From: Pseudomonas viridiflava
GTDB lineage: Bacteria > Pseudomonadota > Gammaproteobacteria > Pseudomonadales > Pseudomonadaceae
Reading direction: 5' to 3'
Length of the DNA: 64,000 nucleotides
NCBI RefSeq assembly: GCF_900582625.1
Contig: NZ_UTIQ01000241.1
Location: 868,001-932,000 of the forward strand
Shown here: positions 25,247 to 33,753 of the stretch, piece after piece
How the letters are laid out: the number at the start of each line of letters is the position of its first letter
Numbering within the stretch: the stretch's first letter is position 1
Translations under genes and position numbers: made by a program
The notes under the pieces: model-generated
What the model was told of the DNA's origin: nothing
The model's input: the letters and a program-made list of their open reading frames with translations, nothing else
Databases searched by the model: none

Positions 25247-25774
25247 TTAGCTCGCTACTGAGTGCACCCAGTATTGGGCCCAGCCCCACACCACCAACTG
25301 CATGGCCAGCCAGGCGAACACCCCGGCCAGCAGGTCGTCGAGCATGATGCCGACGCCGCCGTGCACATGCCGGTCGATCCAGCGGATCGGCCACGGCTTG
25401 AGGATGTCGAAAATGCGGAACATGACAAAGCCTAGCAGCAACCAGCCCCAGCCTTCCGGCACCAGCCAGAGGGTGATCCACATGCCGACCATTTCGTCCC
25501 AGACGATGCCTTCGTGGTCATGCACACGCAAATCATCGGCCACTTTGCCGCACAGCCAGAAGCCGAACAGCATGGTCACGCCGAGCATCAGCCAGTAGCC
25601 CCAGTCGGGCAGCATTTGCCACAACGGAATAAAGGGCAGCGCCACCAACGAACCCCAGGTGCCGGGTGCTTTAGGCAAGGTGCCCGAGCCAAACCCGAAG
25701 GCCAGGAAATGCCACGGATTGCGCCACACCGAAGGCGGAGCGTCAGGAACCGTTTTCTTGCTAGGTTGCGTCAC
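25247..25774 (-). CDS. pgpA: Phosphatidylglycerophosphatase A
   Basis: A membrane enzyme of 175 residues that dephosphorylates phosphatidylglycerol phosphate. Family hallmarks are FGFGSGTLPKAPGTWGSL, HDHEGIVWDEMVGMW, FRIFDILKPWPI and a GGVGIMLDDLLAG segment. The GTG start at 25774 overlaps the end of thiL by 14 bases and is preceded by a GGGGG stretch; a TTG 14 codons earlier is less likely. The order nusB-thiL-pgpA is conserved in Pseudomonas. Confidence 0.95.
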   Translation of the reverse strand: MTQPSKKTVPDAPPSVWRNPWHFLAFGFGSGTLPKAPGTWGSLVALPFIPLWQMLPDWGYWLMLGVTMLFGFWLCGKVADDLRVHDHEGIVWDEMVGMWITLWLVPEGWGWLLLGFVMFRIFDILKPWPIRWIDRHVHGGVGIMLDDLLAGVFAWLAMQLVVWGWAQYWVHSVAS

Positions 25775-26735
25775 CCGAGCCCCCAAAATGTAAAAAGCCG
25801 CGCGAAGAAGGCGCAAGGCTATGACCGGATGAATCCAGGAAGTGCACCCCTTTTCCGCGTTCCACTCGACCGATGACCGTCACCGGCCAACCGTCTTGCT
25901 GAAGCTGTGCAAGGTGCTCGGGTGGCAGGGTAAAGGCCAATACGTAGTCATCGCCACCGCTGGCAGCACATTGCCAGGCGGCGTCGCGGTCCAGCCAAGC
26001 CGACATCGCCGGCGACAACGGCAACCGCTCACGCTCGATGTGCAAGGCCACGCCCGAGGCCAAGGCGATATGGCCGCAATCGGCAAGCAAGCCATCGGAA
26101 ATATCCAGGGCTGCCGTGGCCTTGCCGCGCAGCGCCTGACCCAGCGCCAATTGCGGCTGCGGTGACCAATAGCGCGCCAGCAGCGGCTCGGCTATTTCAG
26201 CCGCTGCCGCGCGCTGCCCGAGCACCAACGGCAACGCCGCCGCCGCATCGCCCAATGCACCGCCCACACAGAGCAAATCGCCCACCTGAGCGCCCGCACG
26301 GGTCAGCGCCTGCCCGGCTGGCAGGCGGCCAAATACGGTGAGGGTCAGGGTCAGCGGCCCGCCCGTGGTGTCGCCGCCAATCAGGCGCATCGAACAGGCC
26401 TGCGCCATTTCGTTGAGGCCGGCGGCGAAGGCTTGCAGCCAATCGGCATCGGCCTGCGGCAGGGTTAGGGCGAGGGTAAAACCAATGGGCGCAGCACCCA
26501 TGGCAGCGAGGTCGCTGGTGGACACCGCCAGCGCGCGCTGCCCGAGCAGGAATGCATCGCACGCTTCAGGAAAATGCACACCGACCACGAGCGTGTCGGT
26601 GGAAATCGCCAGCTGTTCGCCAGCGTTCAGGGCCAGCAGCGCGCAATCGTCGCCAATGCCCTGCACCACGGCCTCGCCGGGCTGCGCACAGGGCGCAGCG
26701 GCGAAGTAGCGGCGGATCAGTTCGAACTCACCCAC
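25761..26735 (-). CDS. thiL: Thiamine-monophosphate kinase
   Basis: A 324-residue ATP-dependent kinase that makes thiamine diphosphate, the cofactor of Dxs. It starts MGEFELIRRYFAA from GTG at 26735, exactly as in Pseudomonas ThiL; a TTG four codons upstream is also in frame. Key stretches are GIGDDCALL, STDTLVVGVHFP, GDTTGGPLTLT and ALDISDGLLADCGH. It starts eight bases after the nusB stop and overlaps pgpA. Confidence 0.95.
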   Translation of the reverse strand: MGEFELIRRYFAAAPCAQPGEAVVQGIGDDCALLALNAGEQLAISTDTLVVGVHFPEACDAFLLGQRALAVSTSDLAAMGAAPIGFTLALTLPQADADWLQAFAAGLNEMAQACSMRLIGGDTTGGPLTLTLTVFGRLPAGQALTRAGAQVGDLLCVGGALGDAAAALPLVLGQRAAAAEIAEPLLARYWSPQPQLALGQALRGKATAALDISDGLLADCGHIALASGVALHIERERLPLSPAMSAWLDRDAAWQCAASGGDDYVLAFTLPPEHLAQLQQDGWPVTVIGRVERGKGVHFLDSSGHSLAPSSRGFLHFGGSGDAT

Positions 26736-26743
26736 GGCTCCGG

Positions 26744-27241
26744 TCAACGCTTGTTGGCGTTGACTTCAGCAGCGCGTAAACGCGGTGCCAATTTGTCCAA
26801 CACACCGTTGACGAACTTGTGTCCGTCGGTAGCGCCGAAAACTTTGGCCAGCTCGATACCTTCGTTGATCACCACGCGATACGGCACGTCGATACGCTTG
26901 AGCATTTCAAACGTGGACAAGCGCAGGATGGCCAGCTCAACCGGGTCAAGTTCTTCCTGAGGACGGTCCAGACACGGCGCGAATGCCTCGTCGATCTCAG
27001 TTTTATGCGCCGGCACGCCGTGCAGAATTTCACGGAAGTAGGCGCCGTCGACGCTGCTGAAATCGTTGTCTACGCGAAACTGCGCTTCGATTTCATTCAC
27101 CGACTGGCCTGCCAGGTGCCACTGATACAACGCCTGCATGGCCAGGCTGCGCGCCTGACGGCGGGCCGCGATCTTGCCGGTGGGCGCGTTCGGGCTTTTC
27201 TCTGCCGGCGGGTTGAAGCTGTCGTCTTCGTCGTTAATCAC
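26744..27241 (-). CDS. nusB: Transcription antitermination factor NusB
   Basis: A 165-residue all-helical protein that pairs with NusE on boxA RNA during rRNA antitermination. ARRQARSLAMQALYQW is the N-terminal RNA-binding helix. LSTFEMLKR and INEGIELAKVFG are family motifs. The GTG start at 27241 overlaps the ribH stop (GTGA). It carries a 22-residue extension before the conserved domain, normal for Pseudomonas. The ribH-nusB-thiL order indicates one operon. Confidence 0.96.
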   Translation of the reverse strand: MINDEDDSFNPPAEKSPNAPTGKIAARRQARSLAMQALYQWHLAGQSVNEIEAQFRVDNDFSSVDGAYFREILHGVPAHKTEIDEAFAPCLDRPQEELDPVELAILRLSTFEMLKRIDVPYRVVINEGIELAKVFGATDGHKFVNGVLDKLAPRLRAAEVNANKR

Positions 27242-27714
27242 TTGGCCTCCAACTGCGCCAGCAGGCTGACCATTTCCAGGGCGGAAAGGGCCGCTTCAGC
27301 GCCTTTGTTGCCGGCTTTGGTGCCGGAACGTTCGATGGCTTGTTCGATGGAATCGACGGTCAGTACGCCGAAAGCAACCGGCACGCCGAACTCCATGGAC
27401 ACCTGGGCCAGGCCCTTGGTGCATTCGCCTGCGACGTATTCGAAGTGCGGGGTGCCGCCACGAATCACTGCGCCCAGGGCGATGATGGCCGAGTACTCGC
27501 TGCGCTGAGCGACTTTCTGGGCAACCAACGGAATTTCAAACGCACCCGGCGCGCGGATGATGGTGATGTCGCTTTCGCTCACGCCGTGACGCACCAGGGC
27601 GTCTACGGCACCGCTCACCAGGCTTTCGACCACGAAGCTGTTGAAGCGGCCTACCACCAGCGCATAGCTGCCTTTGGGGGCGATGAAAGTACCTTCGATG
27701 GTCTTCAGGGTCAT
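27238..27714 (-). CDS. ribH: 6,7-dimethyl-8-ribityllumazine synthase
   Basis: A 158-residue enzyme that joins the butanone phosphate from RibB with the ribitylamino-pyrimidine from the RibD branch. VGRFNSFVVESL, RAPGAFEIPL, ALGAVIRGGTPHFEYV and GVLTVDSIEQAIERSG are the known substrate-binding stretches. The ATG at 27714 starts the standard N-terminus; an upstream in-frame codon would add 38 unrelated residues. It lies 172 bases after ribBA and overlaps nusB. Confidence 0.97.
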   Translation of the reverse strand: MTLKTIEGTFIAPKGSYALVVGRFNSFVVESLVSGAVDALVRHGVSESDITIIRAPGAFEIPLVAQKVAQRSEYSAIIALGAVIRGGTPHFEYVAGECTKGLAQVSMEFGVPVAFGVLTVDSIEQAIERSGTKAGNKGAEAALSALEMVSLLAQLEAK

Positions 27715-27886
27715 GGCGTTCTCGTCTTGAAAGAGCAATTTAGAGTTAAGAGCCTGGGCGGGCGTTTGCCCAATCCCCCGGCTATTTAAAAATTCGGGAC
27801 CGTCGCGAGCGAAGGTCAGGCATGGCAAAAACGGCTGTCGAACACGTTTTTAACGCCGCATGACCGAGCGCAGCAGGTACCTCGGG

Positions 27887-28978
27887 TTATTCGGAGGGCA
27901 GGTATTCTACAACTTCCAGATCAAAGCCCGATATCGCGTTGAACTTCACCGGTGAACTCAGCAAGCGCATTTTGCGCACGCCCAGGTCACGCAGAATCTG
28001 CGAGCCGGCGCCCACGGTGCTGTAGGTGGTGGCGCTGGCCTTCTGTTCGCCGCCCAACTGTTGCTCCAGGTGCGCGAGCAAGTCGGAACCGGTCAACTGG
28101 TTACCCAACAACAGCACCACGCCGCTGCCGGCCTCGGCCACTTTGGTCATGGCGGCGCGCAGGCTCCAGCGGCCCGGTTGTTTCACCATCAGCAAGTCGC
28201 GCAGCGGTTCCATGCTGTGCACGCGCACCAGCGTGGGCTCTTCCGGGCAGATTTTGCCGAGGGTCAGCGCCATGTGAATGTCGCCTTCGACCGAGTCGCG
28301 GTAGGTCACCAGGTTGAAGTGGCCCAGCTCGCTGTCCAGCGATTGCTCGGAAATACGCTCCACGGTGTGTTCGTGAATTAGCCGGTAATGGATCAAGTCG
28401 GCGATGGTGCCGATCTTGATGTCATGCAGCTCGGCAAACGCTTCCAGCTCGGCGCGGCGCGACATGGTGCCGTCGTCGTTCATGATTTCGCAGATCACCC
28501 CGCTCGGCTCGAAACCGCCCAGGCGGGCCAAGTCGCAGGCCGCTTCGGTGTGGCCAGCGCGAGCCAGTACGCCGCCCGGTTGCGCCATCAGCGGGAAAAT
28601 GTGGCCGGGGCTGACGATGTCGTCGGCCTTGGCGTCTTTCGCGGCAGCGGCTTGCACGGTGCGGGCGCGGTCGGCAGCGGAGATGCCGGTGGTCACGCCG
28701 GTGGCCGCCTCGATGGAGACGGTGAACTTGGTGCCAAAGCCCGAGCCGTTGCGCGGCGCCATCAACGGCAGCTTGAGGGTTTCGCAACGCTCGCGGCTCA
28801 TGGGCATGCAGATCAGCCCGCGGGCGTGCTTGGCCATGAAGTTGATGTGTTCAGCGGTGACGCATTCGGAGGCGATGATCAGGTCGCCTTCGTTCTCGCG
28901 GTCTTCGTCATCCATGAGGATGACCATTTTGCCGGCGCGAATATCGGCAACCAATTCTTCGATGCTGTTAAGAGCCAT
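27887..28978 (-). CDS. ribBA: 3,4-dihydroxy-2-butanone 4-phosphate synthase fused to a degenerate GTP cyclohydrolase II domain
   Basis: A 363-residue bifunctional-type protein. Residues 1-205 are RibB, with DDEDRENEGDLI, THGHTEAA-like RAGHTEAACDLARL and GVICEIMNDDG. Residues about 210-363 resemble RibA, but where RibA has three zinc Cys this protein has HSMEPLRDLLMV and no Cys. GTP cyclohydrolase activity is therefore unlikely; the separate ribA at 22163 fills that step. The same degeneration is common in Pseudomonas. It lies between ribE and ribH on the same strand. Confidence 0.95.
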   Translation of the reverse strand: MALNSIEELVADIRAGKMVILMDDEDRENEGDLIIASECVTAEHINFMAKHARGLICMPMSRERCETLKLPLMAPRNGSGFGTKFTVSIEAATGVTTGISAADRARTVQAAAAKDAKADDIVSPGHIFPLMAQPGGVLARAGHTEAACDLARLGGFEPSGVICEIMNDDGTMSRRAELEAFAELHDIKIGTIADLIHYRLIHEHTVERISEQSLDSELGHFNLVTYRDSVEGDIHMALTLGKICPEEPTLVRVHSMEPLRDLLMVKQPGRWSLRAAMTKVAEAGSGVVLLLGNQLTGSDLLAHLEQQLGGEQKASATTYSTVGAGSQILRDLGVRKMRLLSSPVKFNAISGFDLEVVEYLPSE

Positions 28979-28999
28979 GGGGCGTGCCTTACGTCGTAA

Positions 29000-29671
29000 T
29001 TAGCGGTAGCCGTGTTCGGCCAGGAAAGTTTCGGTCAGGCCGGATGAACCGTGCGCAGCCGCAGTGGCCTCGGCGGCTTTGTCACCGAGCAGCAAACGCT
29101 CCAGGTAACGCGCCAGCAGATCGACCTCAAGGTTCACCCGGCGACCCGGCCGGTAGTCGGCCATGATGGTTTCGCCCAGGGTGTGCGGCACGATGGTCAG
29201 CTCGAACTCGGCGCCATTGACGCCGTTCACCGTCAGGCTGGTGCCGTCGACGGTGATCGAGCCTTTCAGGGCGATGTATTTGGCCAGCTCACGCGGGGCG
29301 CGGATGCGAAATTGCACGGCGCGGGCGTTGTCTTCGCGGGCGATCACTTCGCCGACGCCGTCAACGTGGCCGCTAACCAAGTGGCCACCCAGGCGACTGC
29401 TGGGTGTCAGGGCTTTTTCCAGGTTGACCTTGCTGCCCGCTTTCAAGTCGTTGAAGGCGCTGCAGGCCAGGGTCTCGCGGCTGACGTCAGCCCAGAAACC
29501 ATCACCCGGCAATTGCACGGCGGTCAGGCACACGCCGTTCACGGCAATGCTGTCGCCGAGCTTGACGTCGGCCAGGTCGAGCTTGCCGGTTTCCACGTAC
29601 ACGCGTACGTCGCCGCCTTTGGGGGTCAGGGCGCGAATGGTGCCGAGGGCTTCGATTATTCCGGTGAACAT
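29000..29671 (-). CDS. ribE: Riboflavin synthase alpha chain
   Basis: A 223-residue lumazine-dismutating enzyme with the usual two barrels. The first begins MFTGIIEALGTI and has GVCLTAV; the second has GHLVSGHVDGVGEV and VDGTSLTVNGV. GAGGAGG precedes the ATG at 29671. The FMN riboswitch lies about 140 bases upstream on the same strand, and a short leader ORF overlaps the start. Also called ribC in some species. Confidence 0.96.
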   Translation of the reverse strand: MFTGIIEALGTIRALTPKGGDVRVYVETGKLDLADVKLGDSIAVNGVCLTAVQLPGDGFWADVSRETLACSAFNDLKAGSKVNLEKALTPSSRLGGHLVSGHVDGVGEVIAREDNARAVQFRIRAPRELAKYIALKGSITVDGTSLTVNGVNGAEFELTIVPHTLGETIMADYRPGRRVNLEVDLLARYLERLLLGDKAAEATAAAHGSSGLTETFLAEHGYR

Positions 29672-29718
29672 GCGGCCTCCTCAGAAAGAGGTGCCGGAAA
29701 AACAGCACGATTAAGCAT
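29656..29718 (-). CDS. Possible 20-codon leader peptide overlapping the ribE start
   Basis: An ATG at 29718, eight bases after CAGGAG, opens a 20-codon frame (starting MLNRAVFPAP) that ends with TAA at 29658-29656. It is in another frame and overlaps the first 16 bases of ribE, so it could couple translation to ribE downstream of the FMN riboswitch. The ribosome site and position are seen; translation is inferred. It could also be chance. Confidence 0.4.
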   Translation of the reverse strand: MLNRAVFPAPLSEEAACSPE

Positions 29719-29812
29719 GGATCGAACTCCTGTTTAATAAAAAACAGGGCGTGTTGGATCGAAAGGGATGTCTCAAACGGGCGCACGCACGCGTGGGCCC
29801 TGGCAGGCAATC

Positions 29813-29970
29813 CCGTTCTCTCTTTATCCGGACTATGACCGTCGGCCTCGGAATCACACCGAGTCTGCTGACCTTGCCGCTGCCGTTGTCGGCTGCCGCA
29901 AGCGCTCGCGGGCTAAGCGCATTGCGCGCCATTACCGCCGGTGGGGAATCGCACCCCGCCCTGAGAACGT
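29813..29970 (-). promoter_or_regulatory. FMN riboswitch (RFN element) upstream of ribE
   Basis: Read on the minus strand it shows the RFN order: TTCTCAGGGCGGGGTGC, CCCCACCGGCGGTAAT, AGCCCGCGAGCG, GTCAGCAGACTCGGTGTGAT, GCCGACGGTCATAGTCCGG and AAAGAGAGAAC. It lies in a 342-base gap between ribD and ribE, so it should repress ribE-ribBA-ribH-nusB when FMN is high. A small CCTGTTT/AAACAGG hairpin lies between it and the leader ORF (29730-29749). Confidence 0.97.
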
Positions 29971-30060
29971 TCAGCCATCTGCATGGCTGGGCTGCGTTTT
30001 TACCACAACTCGCCGTTTGATTGCATCTATGTAGGGGCATTCAGATGGCTGCGTAGCCGA

Positions 30061-31194
30061 TCAGCTGGGTTTATCCGGCACGGCGATGATTCGCCAGTCG
30101 TCGCCCACCGCGCGCATCTCGGTGATCTTCAGCGGCGCGGCCTCGGCCATGCGCGCCAGCGGCATGTCCAGCAATGGGCGAGCGCTTGATCCGAGGAATT
30201 TGGCGGCCACGAACAACTGGTATTCATCCACCAAGCCCAAGCGCGCAAACGCCCCGGCCAGTCGCGGACCGGCTTCCACCAGCACCTCGTTAACGCCGCG
30301 GCCAGCCAGCTCGGCAAGCAGCTTGCGCAAATCGACATGGCCGTTGCTGCCGGGAATGGCCAGCAGTGTGTGGCCGTCATCCAGGAAACGATCACGGGCA
30401 GACGCCGCCGCGCAGGTGGCGACCAGCGCGGCGCCGGCCTGGTAGAACGGCGCGCTCAGTGGCACGCGCAAGCGGCCGTCGACCAGCACACGCAATGGCG
30501 GACGGGTCATGGCCAGCGCGGTGAGTTCTGCGTTCAGGCCCAGTTCATCGGGGCGCACGGTGAGCCGCGCGCCGTCGGCCAACACCGTGTCAGCGCCGGT
30601 CAGCACCACGCTGGCTTGGGCGCGCAAGCGCTGCACGGCGGCACGCGCTGCCGGGCCGGTAATCCACTGGCTTTCGCCGCTGGCCATGGCCGTGCGCCCG
30701 TCCAGACTCATGGCCAACTTCACCCGCACGAACGGCAGGCCTTTTTCCATGCGTTTGATAAAGCCGGCGTTCAAGGCGCGGGCTTCGGCTTCCATCACGC
30801 CGCTGTGCACGGTGATGCCGGCTTGCATCAAACGCAGCAAGCCGCGACCGGACACCTCGGGATTGGGGTCTTGCATGGCCGCCACCACGCGGCCAACGCC
30901 GGCGTTCACCAACGCATCGGCACACGGCGGCGTGCGCCCATGGTGGCTGCATGGTTCAAGGGTGACGTAAGCCGTAGCGCCCTGCGCTTTGGCGCCGGCC
31001 TGGCGCAAGGCGTGCACTTCGGCGTGGGGCTCACCGGCGCGGGCATGCCAGCCTTCGCCGACAATTTTGCCGTTGGCGACGATGACGCAGCCGACACGCG
31101 GATTGGGATGGGTGGAGTAGATGCCTTTGCGCGCCAGTTCCAGCGCGCGGGCCATGAATTGCGGGTCGGCCACGGCCTGTTCGGAAGTCGGCAT
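30061..31194 (-). CDS. ribD: RibD, pyrimidine deaminase/reductase
   Basis: A 377-residue bifunctional enzyme for the second and third steps of riboflavin synthesis. The deaminase half (1-150) has zinc motifs HAEVHAL and PCSHHGRTPPC. The reductase half has KLAMSLDGRTAM, STWITGP-like ESQWITGPAAR and VLVEAGPRLAGAF. Its ATG directly follows the nrdR stop (TGAATG), so nrdR and ribD are coupled. It ends 90 bases before the riboswitch, so it is outside FMN control unless it has its own. Confidence 0.97.
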   Translation of the reverse strand: MPTSEQAVADPQFMARALELARKGIYSTHPNPRVGCVIVANGKIVGEGWHARAGEPHAEVHALRQAGAKAQGATAYVTLEPCSHHGRTPPCADALVNAGVGRVVAAMQDPNPEVSGRGLLRLMQAGITVHSGVMEAEARALNAGFIKRMEKGLPFVRVKLAMSLDGRTAMASGESQWITGPAARAAVQRLRAQASVVLTGADTVLADGARLTVRPDELGLNAELTALAMTRPPLRVLVDGRLRVPLSAPFYQAGAALVATCAAASARDRFLDDGHTLLAIPGSNGHVDLRKLLAELAGRGVNEVLVEAGPRLAGAFARLGLVDEYQLFVAAKFLGSSARPLLDMPLARMAEAAPLKITEMRAVGDDWRIIAVPDKPS

Positions 31195-31659
31195 TCAGTC
31201 TTGCGCCGGTTCGCGGGAGAGGCGGTCGATTTCCTCGCGGAATTCGTTGAGATCCTGGAAGCGGCGGTACACGGAAGCGAAGCGGATATAGGCGACTTCA
31301 TCAAGCTTTTGCAGCTCGGTCATCACCAGCTCCCCCAGCACCCGCGACTTGATTTCGCGCTCACCGGTGGCGCGCATCTTGTGCTTGATGTGGGCGATGG
31401 CGGCTTCGAGTCGCTCGATGCTGACCGGGCGTTTTTCCAGCGCGCGTTGCATGCCGGCGCGTAACTTTTCTTCATCGAACGGTTGCCGGCTGCCGTCTTG
31501 CTTAATCAGGCGCGGCATCACCAGTTCGGCCGTTTCAAAGGTGGTGAAACGCTCTTCGCAGGCCAGGCATTCCCGGCGGCGGCGAACCTGTTCGCCCTCG
31601 GCGACCAATCGCGAATCGATAACCTTGGTGTCGTTGGCGCCGCAGAAGGGACAGTGCAT
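31195..31659 (-). CDS. nrdR: NrdR, repressor of ribonucleotide reductase genes
   Basis: A 154-residue regulator with an N-terminal zinc ribbon (Cys3, Cys6, Cys31, Cys34) and an ATP-cone domain (VMPRLIKQDGSRQPFDEEKL, shown in part). It senses ATP/dATP and represses nrd operons. The ATG at 31659 gives MHCPFCGANDTKVIDSR, the invariant family start. It stops immediately before ribD. The nrdR-ribD order is widely conserved. Confidence 0.97.
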   Translation of the reverse strand: MHCPFCGANDTKVIDSRLVAEGEQVRRRRECLACEERFTTFETAELVMPRLIKQDGSRQPFDEEKLRAGMQRALEKRPVSIERLEAAIAHIKHKMRATGEREIKSRVLGELVMTELQKLDEVAYIRFASVYRRFQDLNEFREEIDRLSREPAQD

Positions 31660-31783
31660 AAAATAAATGGCAACAAAATGAAGGAGGGGCCATGGTAGCG
31701 CATCCCACTGGCAAGACAACCCGGCTACTTTGCGGTATACAAGCGCCCGCCTCACATTCGCGCCACGGCTGATGGAATTCTCT

Positions 31784-32230
31784 ATGTTTCGCCCATTCGT
31801 TCTGCTTTGTGCCTTCTCGCTGCTCGCCGCCTGCGCCAGCGAAACCCCGACGCCCGTCGTTGCGCCCGTCGCCAGCAAACCCGCCGCCGCACCGGCTCCC
31901 GAACCGGCGCCGCTGCCTGCCAACCTGCGCGAGCTGACCGGCAATCTGGTGGACGTTCCCGCTGGCGCCAACGTTGAACTGGCGTTGCTGGTGATCGACG
32001 AACGCGACCGCCCGCAACAGCTTTTGGGCAATATCAGCGTGCAGGGCACCGGCCGCTTGCTGCCGTTCCACCTGCCGTTCAACCCCGACTCTTTCCCCGC
32101 CGATGCCCGCGTTGAACTGCATGGCCGAGTGACCCAGTCGGCGCAGTTGATCCTGCGCCTGAATCCGCTGCGCATTACCTCGCCCAGCACCCAACAGGTC
32201 GGCAATCTGCGTTTCGAAACCGCACCATGA
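31784..32230 (+). CDS. YbaY-family lipoprotein
   Basis: A 148-residue lipoprotein. The signal ends in lipobox LLAACAS, so Cys18 should be lipidated. An Ala/Pro linker (about 25-45) precedes a YbaY-like beta domain: LTGNLVDVPAGANVELALLVIDERD in part, with RLLPFHLPF and RITSPSTQQVG. The ATG at 31784 is chosen because it starts the signal peptide. Its stop overlaps the next gene (ATGA). Cellular role unknown. Confidence 0.85.
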   Translation: MFRPFVLLCAFSLLAACASETPTPVVAPVASKPAAAPAPEPAPLPANLRELTGNLVDVPAGANVELALLVIDERDRPQQLLGNISVQGTGRLLPFHLPFNPDSFPADARVELHGRVTQSAQLILRLNPLRITSPSTQQVGNLRFETAP

Positions 32231-32880
32231 CGCCACCGCTTGACCTGCAAGCAGCGTTGAGCGAATTGCTTGGCGATGCGCAGTTGGTGGCCGAAACCTT
32301 GCCCGGCACCGACCTGCGTTTATGGCTGATTGACGCCAACAACATGGACCGCGCCTTCAGCCCCGAAGAAACCCGGCGCATTCTCGAAGACCCGCCCTAC
32401 TGGTGCTTTTGCTGGGCCAGCGGCCTGGTCCTGGCGCGCTTTTTCGCCGACCACCCCGAGTGGGTCGCCGGTAAACGGGTGTTGGATTTCGGTGCCGGGT
32501 CTGGCGTTGCCGCCATTGCGGCGGCCAAGGCTGGTGCGGTGGAGGCGGTGGCGTGCGATCTCGATCCGGTGGCCCTGGCCGCGTGCCGCGCCAATGCAGA
32601 ACTCAACGGCGTGTCGCTGACGTATTCGGCAGACTTCTTTGCCGAGCTGGACCGCTTCGATTTGATCATCGTCGCCGACGTGCTTTACGACCGCGCCAAC
32701 CTGCCCTTGCTTGATCACTTTCTGAGTCGCGGCCGCGAAGCGTTGGTCGCGGACTCACGGGTGCGCGACTTCAATCACCCGTTGTACCGGCGCCTGGATA
32801 TTCTCGAAGCCTGCACCTGGCCTGACCTGGCCGAGCCGGAAGAGTTTCGCTACGTCAGCCTTTACCACGCTGCCCGTTAG
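32227..32880 (+). CDS. Class I SAM-dependent methyltransferase, lysine-methyltransferase-like
   Basis: A 217-residue Rossmann methyltransferase. Motif I is VLDFGAGSGVAAIAAAKAGA and motif II the acidic VACDLDPVALAA. IIVADVLYDRANLPLL replaces the post-motif region as in the ETFB/METTL20-like protein lysine methyltransferases. It is translationally coupled to the YbaY-like lipoprotein gene. The target is not known; a protein substrate is inferred from family. Confidence 0.82.
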   Translation: MTPPLDLQAALSELLGDAQLVAETLPGTDLRLWLIDANNMDRAFSPEETRRILEDPPYWCFCWASGLVLARFFADHPEWVAGKRVLDFGAGSGVAAIAAAKAGAVEAVACDLDPVALAACRANAELNGVSLTYSADFFAELDRFDLIIVADVLYDRANLPLLDHFLSRGREALVADSRVRDFNHPLYRRLDILEACTWPDLAEPEEFRYVSLYHAAR

Positions 32881-33659
32881 CGGCCGTGGCTGGCGAATTG
32901 CGGTACCAAGCTGTTCGCCCCGTACGCCGGCAGCCACAACCAACCGCTCACGCCGAGCATCAGCAGCACCAGCAGCGCCGCCAGAAACGGCGTGCTGTTG
33001 AGCGCGGCGCGGTAACGGGTTGGCACCACGGTGGGCATGTGCCGTTGTTGCAGCGTGAGCCAGATGGCGGGGGCGATACACAGGGTGGAAACCGTAGCGG
33101 TGAGCAAGCCCGCAACCAAGGCGCCGACTTCGGTAGCAGAAAGCGGCCCCGCTCCCAGCGTGCCGGCGACCAATAGCGCCGCTAACGCGCCGTAGCGCCA
33201 ACGCTGCAGCAGCTCGACAGCGCTGCAATTAGCCAGGCGCGACAACGACAGCGGGCTGTCGGGCTGGCGGCCGTCCAACGCCACTACGATCAGCGCGAAC
33301 AGGCGTTGCTTGGCCCACCAGGAACCGCCGACCACGGCGAGCGCGACGGCAAACGCGGACGGGCCCGCATTCACTTCGAACAACGCAAAAAAACCCAGCA
33401 GCGCCAGCGCATCCAGCGCGAGCGCAAGCCCGACCGCCATGGCCAGCGCCGCAGAGGTTCGCGACGCCCGCCAGGCGGCGAGGCCCAGCACCACCGCAAG
33501 CACGCCAGCGAGGCCGCCATCACCAATGGCGTAGTTGCGCCAAAACAGCCCGACGGCATCGGCGTAAAGCGCGCCTGCCACGACGACACACGCCGCCAGC
33601 AGCACCGCTGCCTTTCCCAGCCCAACAAAATTGAAAACGCGTGGTGTAGTGGCAAGCAT
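32877..33659 (-). CDS. Multi-pass membrane protein of unknown function
   Basis: A 260-residue protein with about seven hydrophobic helices. The stretch LSATEVGALVAGLLTATVSTL near residues 168-190, given in part, looks like the last helices of RND/MMPL exporters, where a GLxTATxxTL motif precedes the C-terminus. No extracytoplasmic loops or Asp relay were seen, so it is not a full exporter. It ends tail-to-tail with the methyltransferase gene, overlapping by four bases. It could be a decayed or minimal relative. Confidence 0.7.
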   Translation of the reverse strand: MLATTPRVFNFVGLGKAAVLLAACVVVAGALYADAVGLFWRNYAIGDGGLAGVLAVVLGLAAWRASRTSAALAMAVGLALALDALALLGFFALFEVNAGPSAFAVALAVVGGSWWAKQRLFALIVVALDGRQPDSPLSLSRLANCSAVELLQRWRYGALAALLVAGTLGAGPLSATEVGALVAGLLTATVSTLCIAPAIWLTLQQRHMPTVVPTRYRAALNSTPFLAALLVLLMLGVSGWLWLPAYGANSLVPQFASHGR

Positions 33660-33753
33660 GCCCGGAAGTCCAAAACAAGGCGCCTGGATGCCGGAAAAAC
33701 CGAGCGTCTGCGCAGATGACGCGCAGTCTAAGAAGATGAATGTGAAGAACGTG

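Noticed and set aside
32877..33659. Complete RND/MMPL exporter
   Set aside because: Only one end motif fits. Length, helix number and missing periplasmic domains exclude a full exporter.
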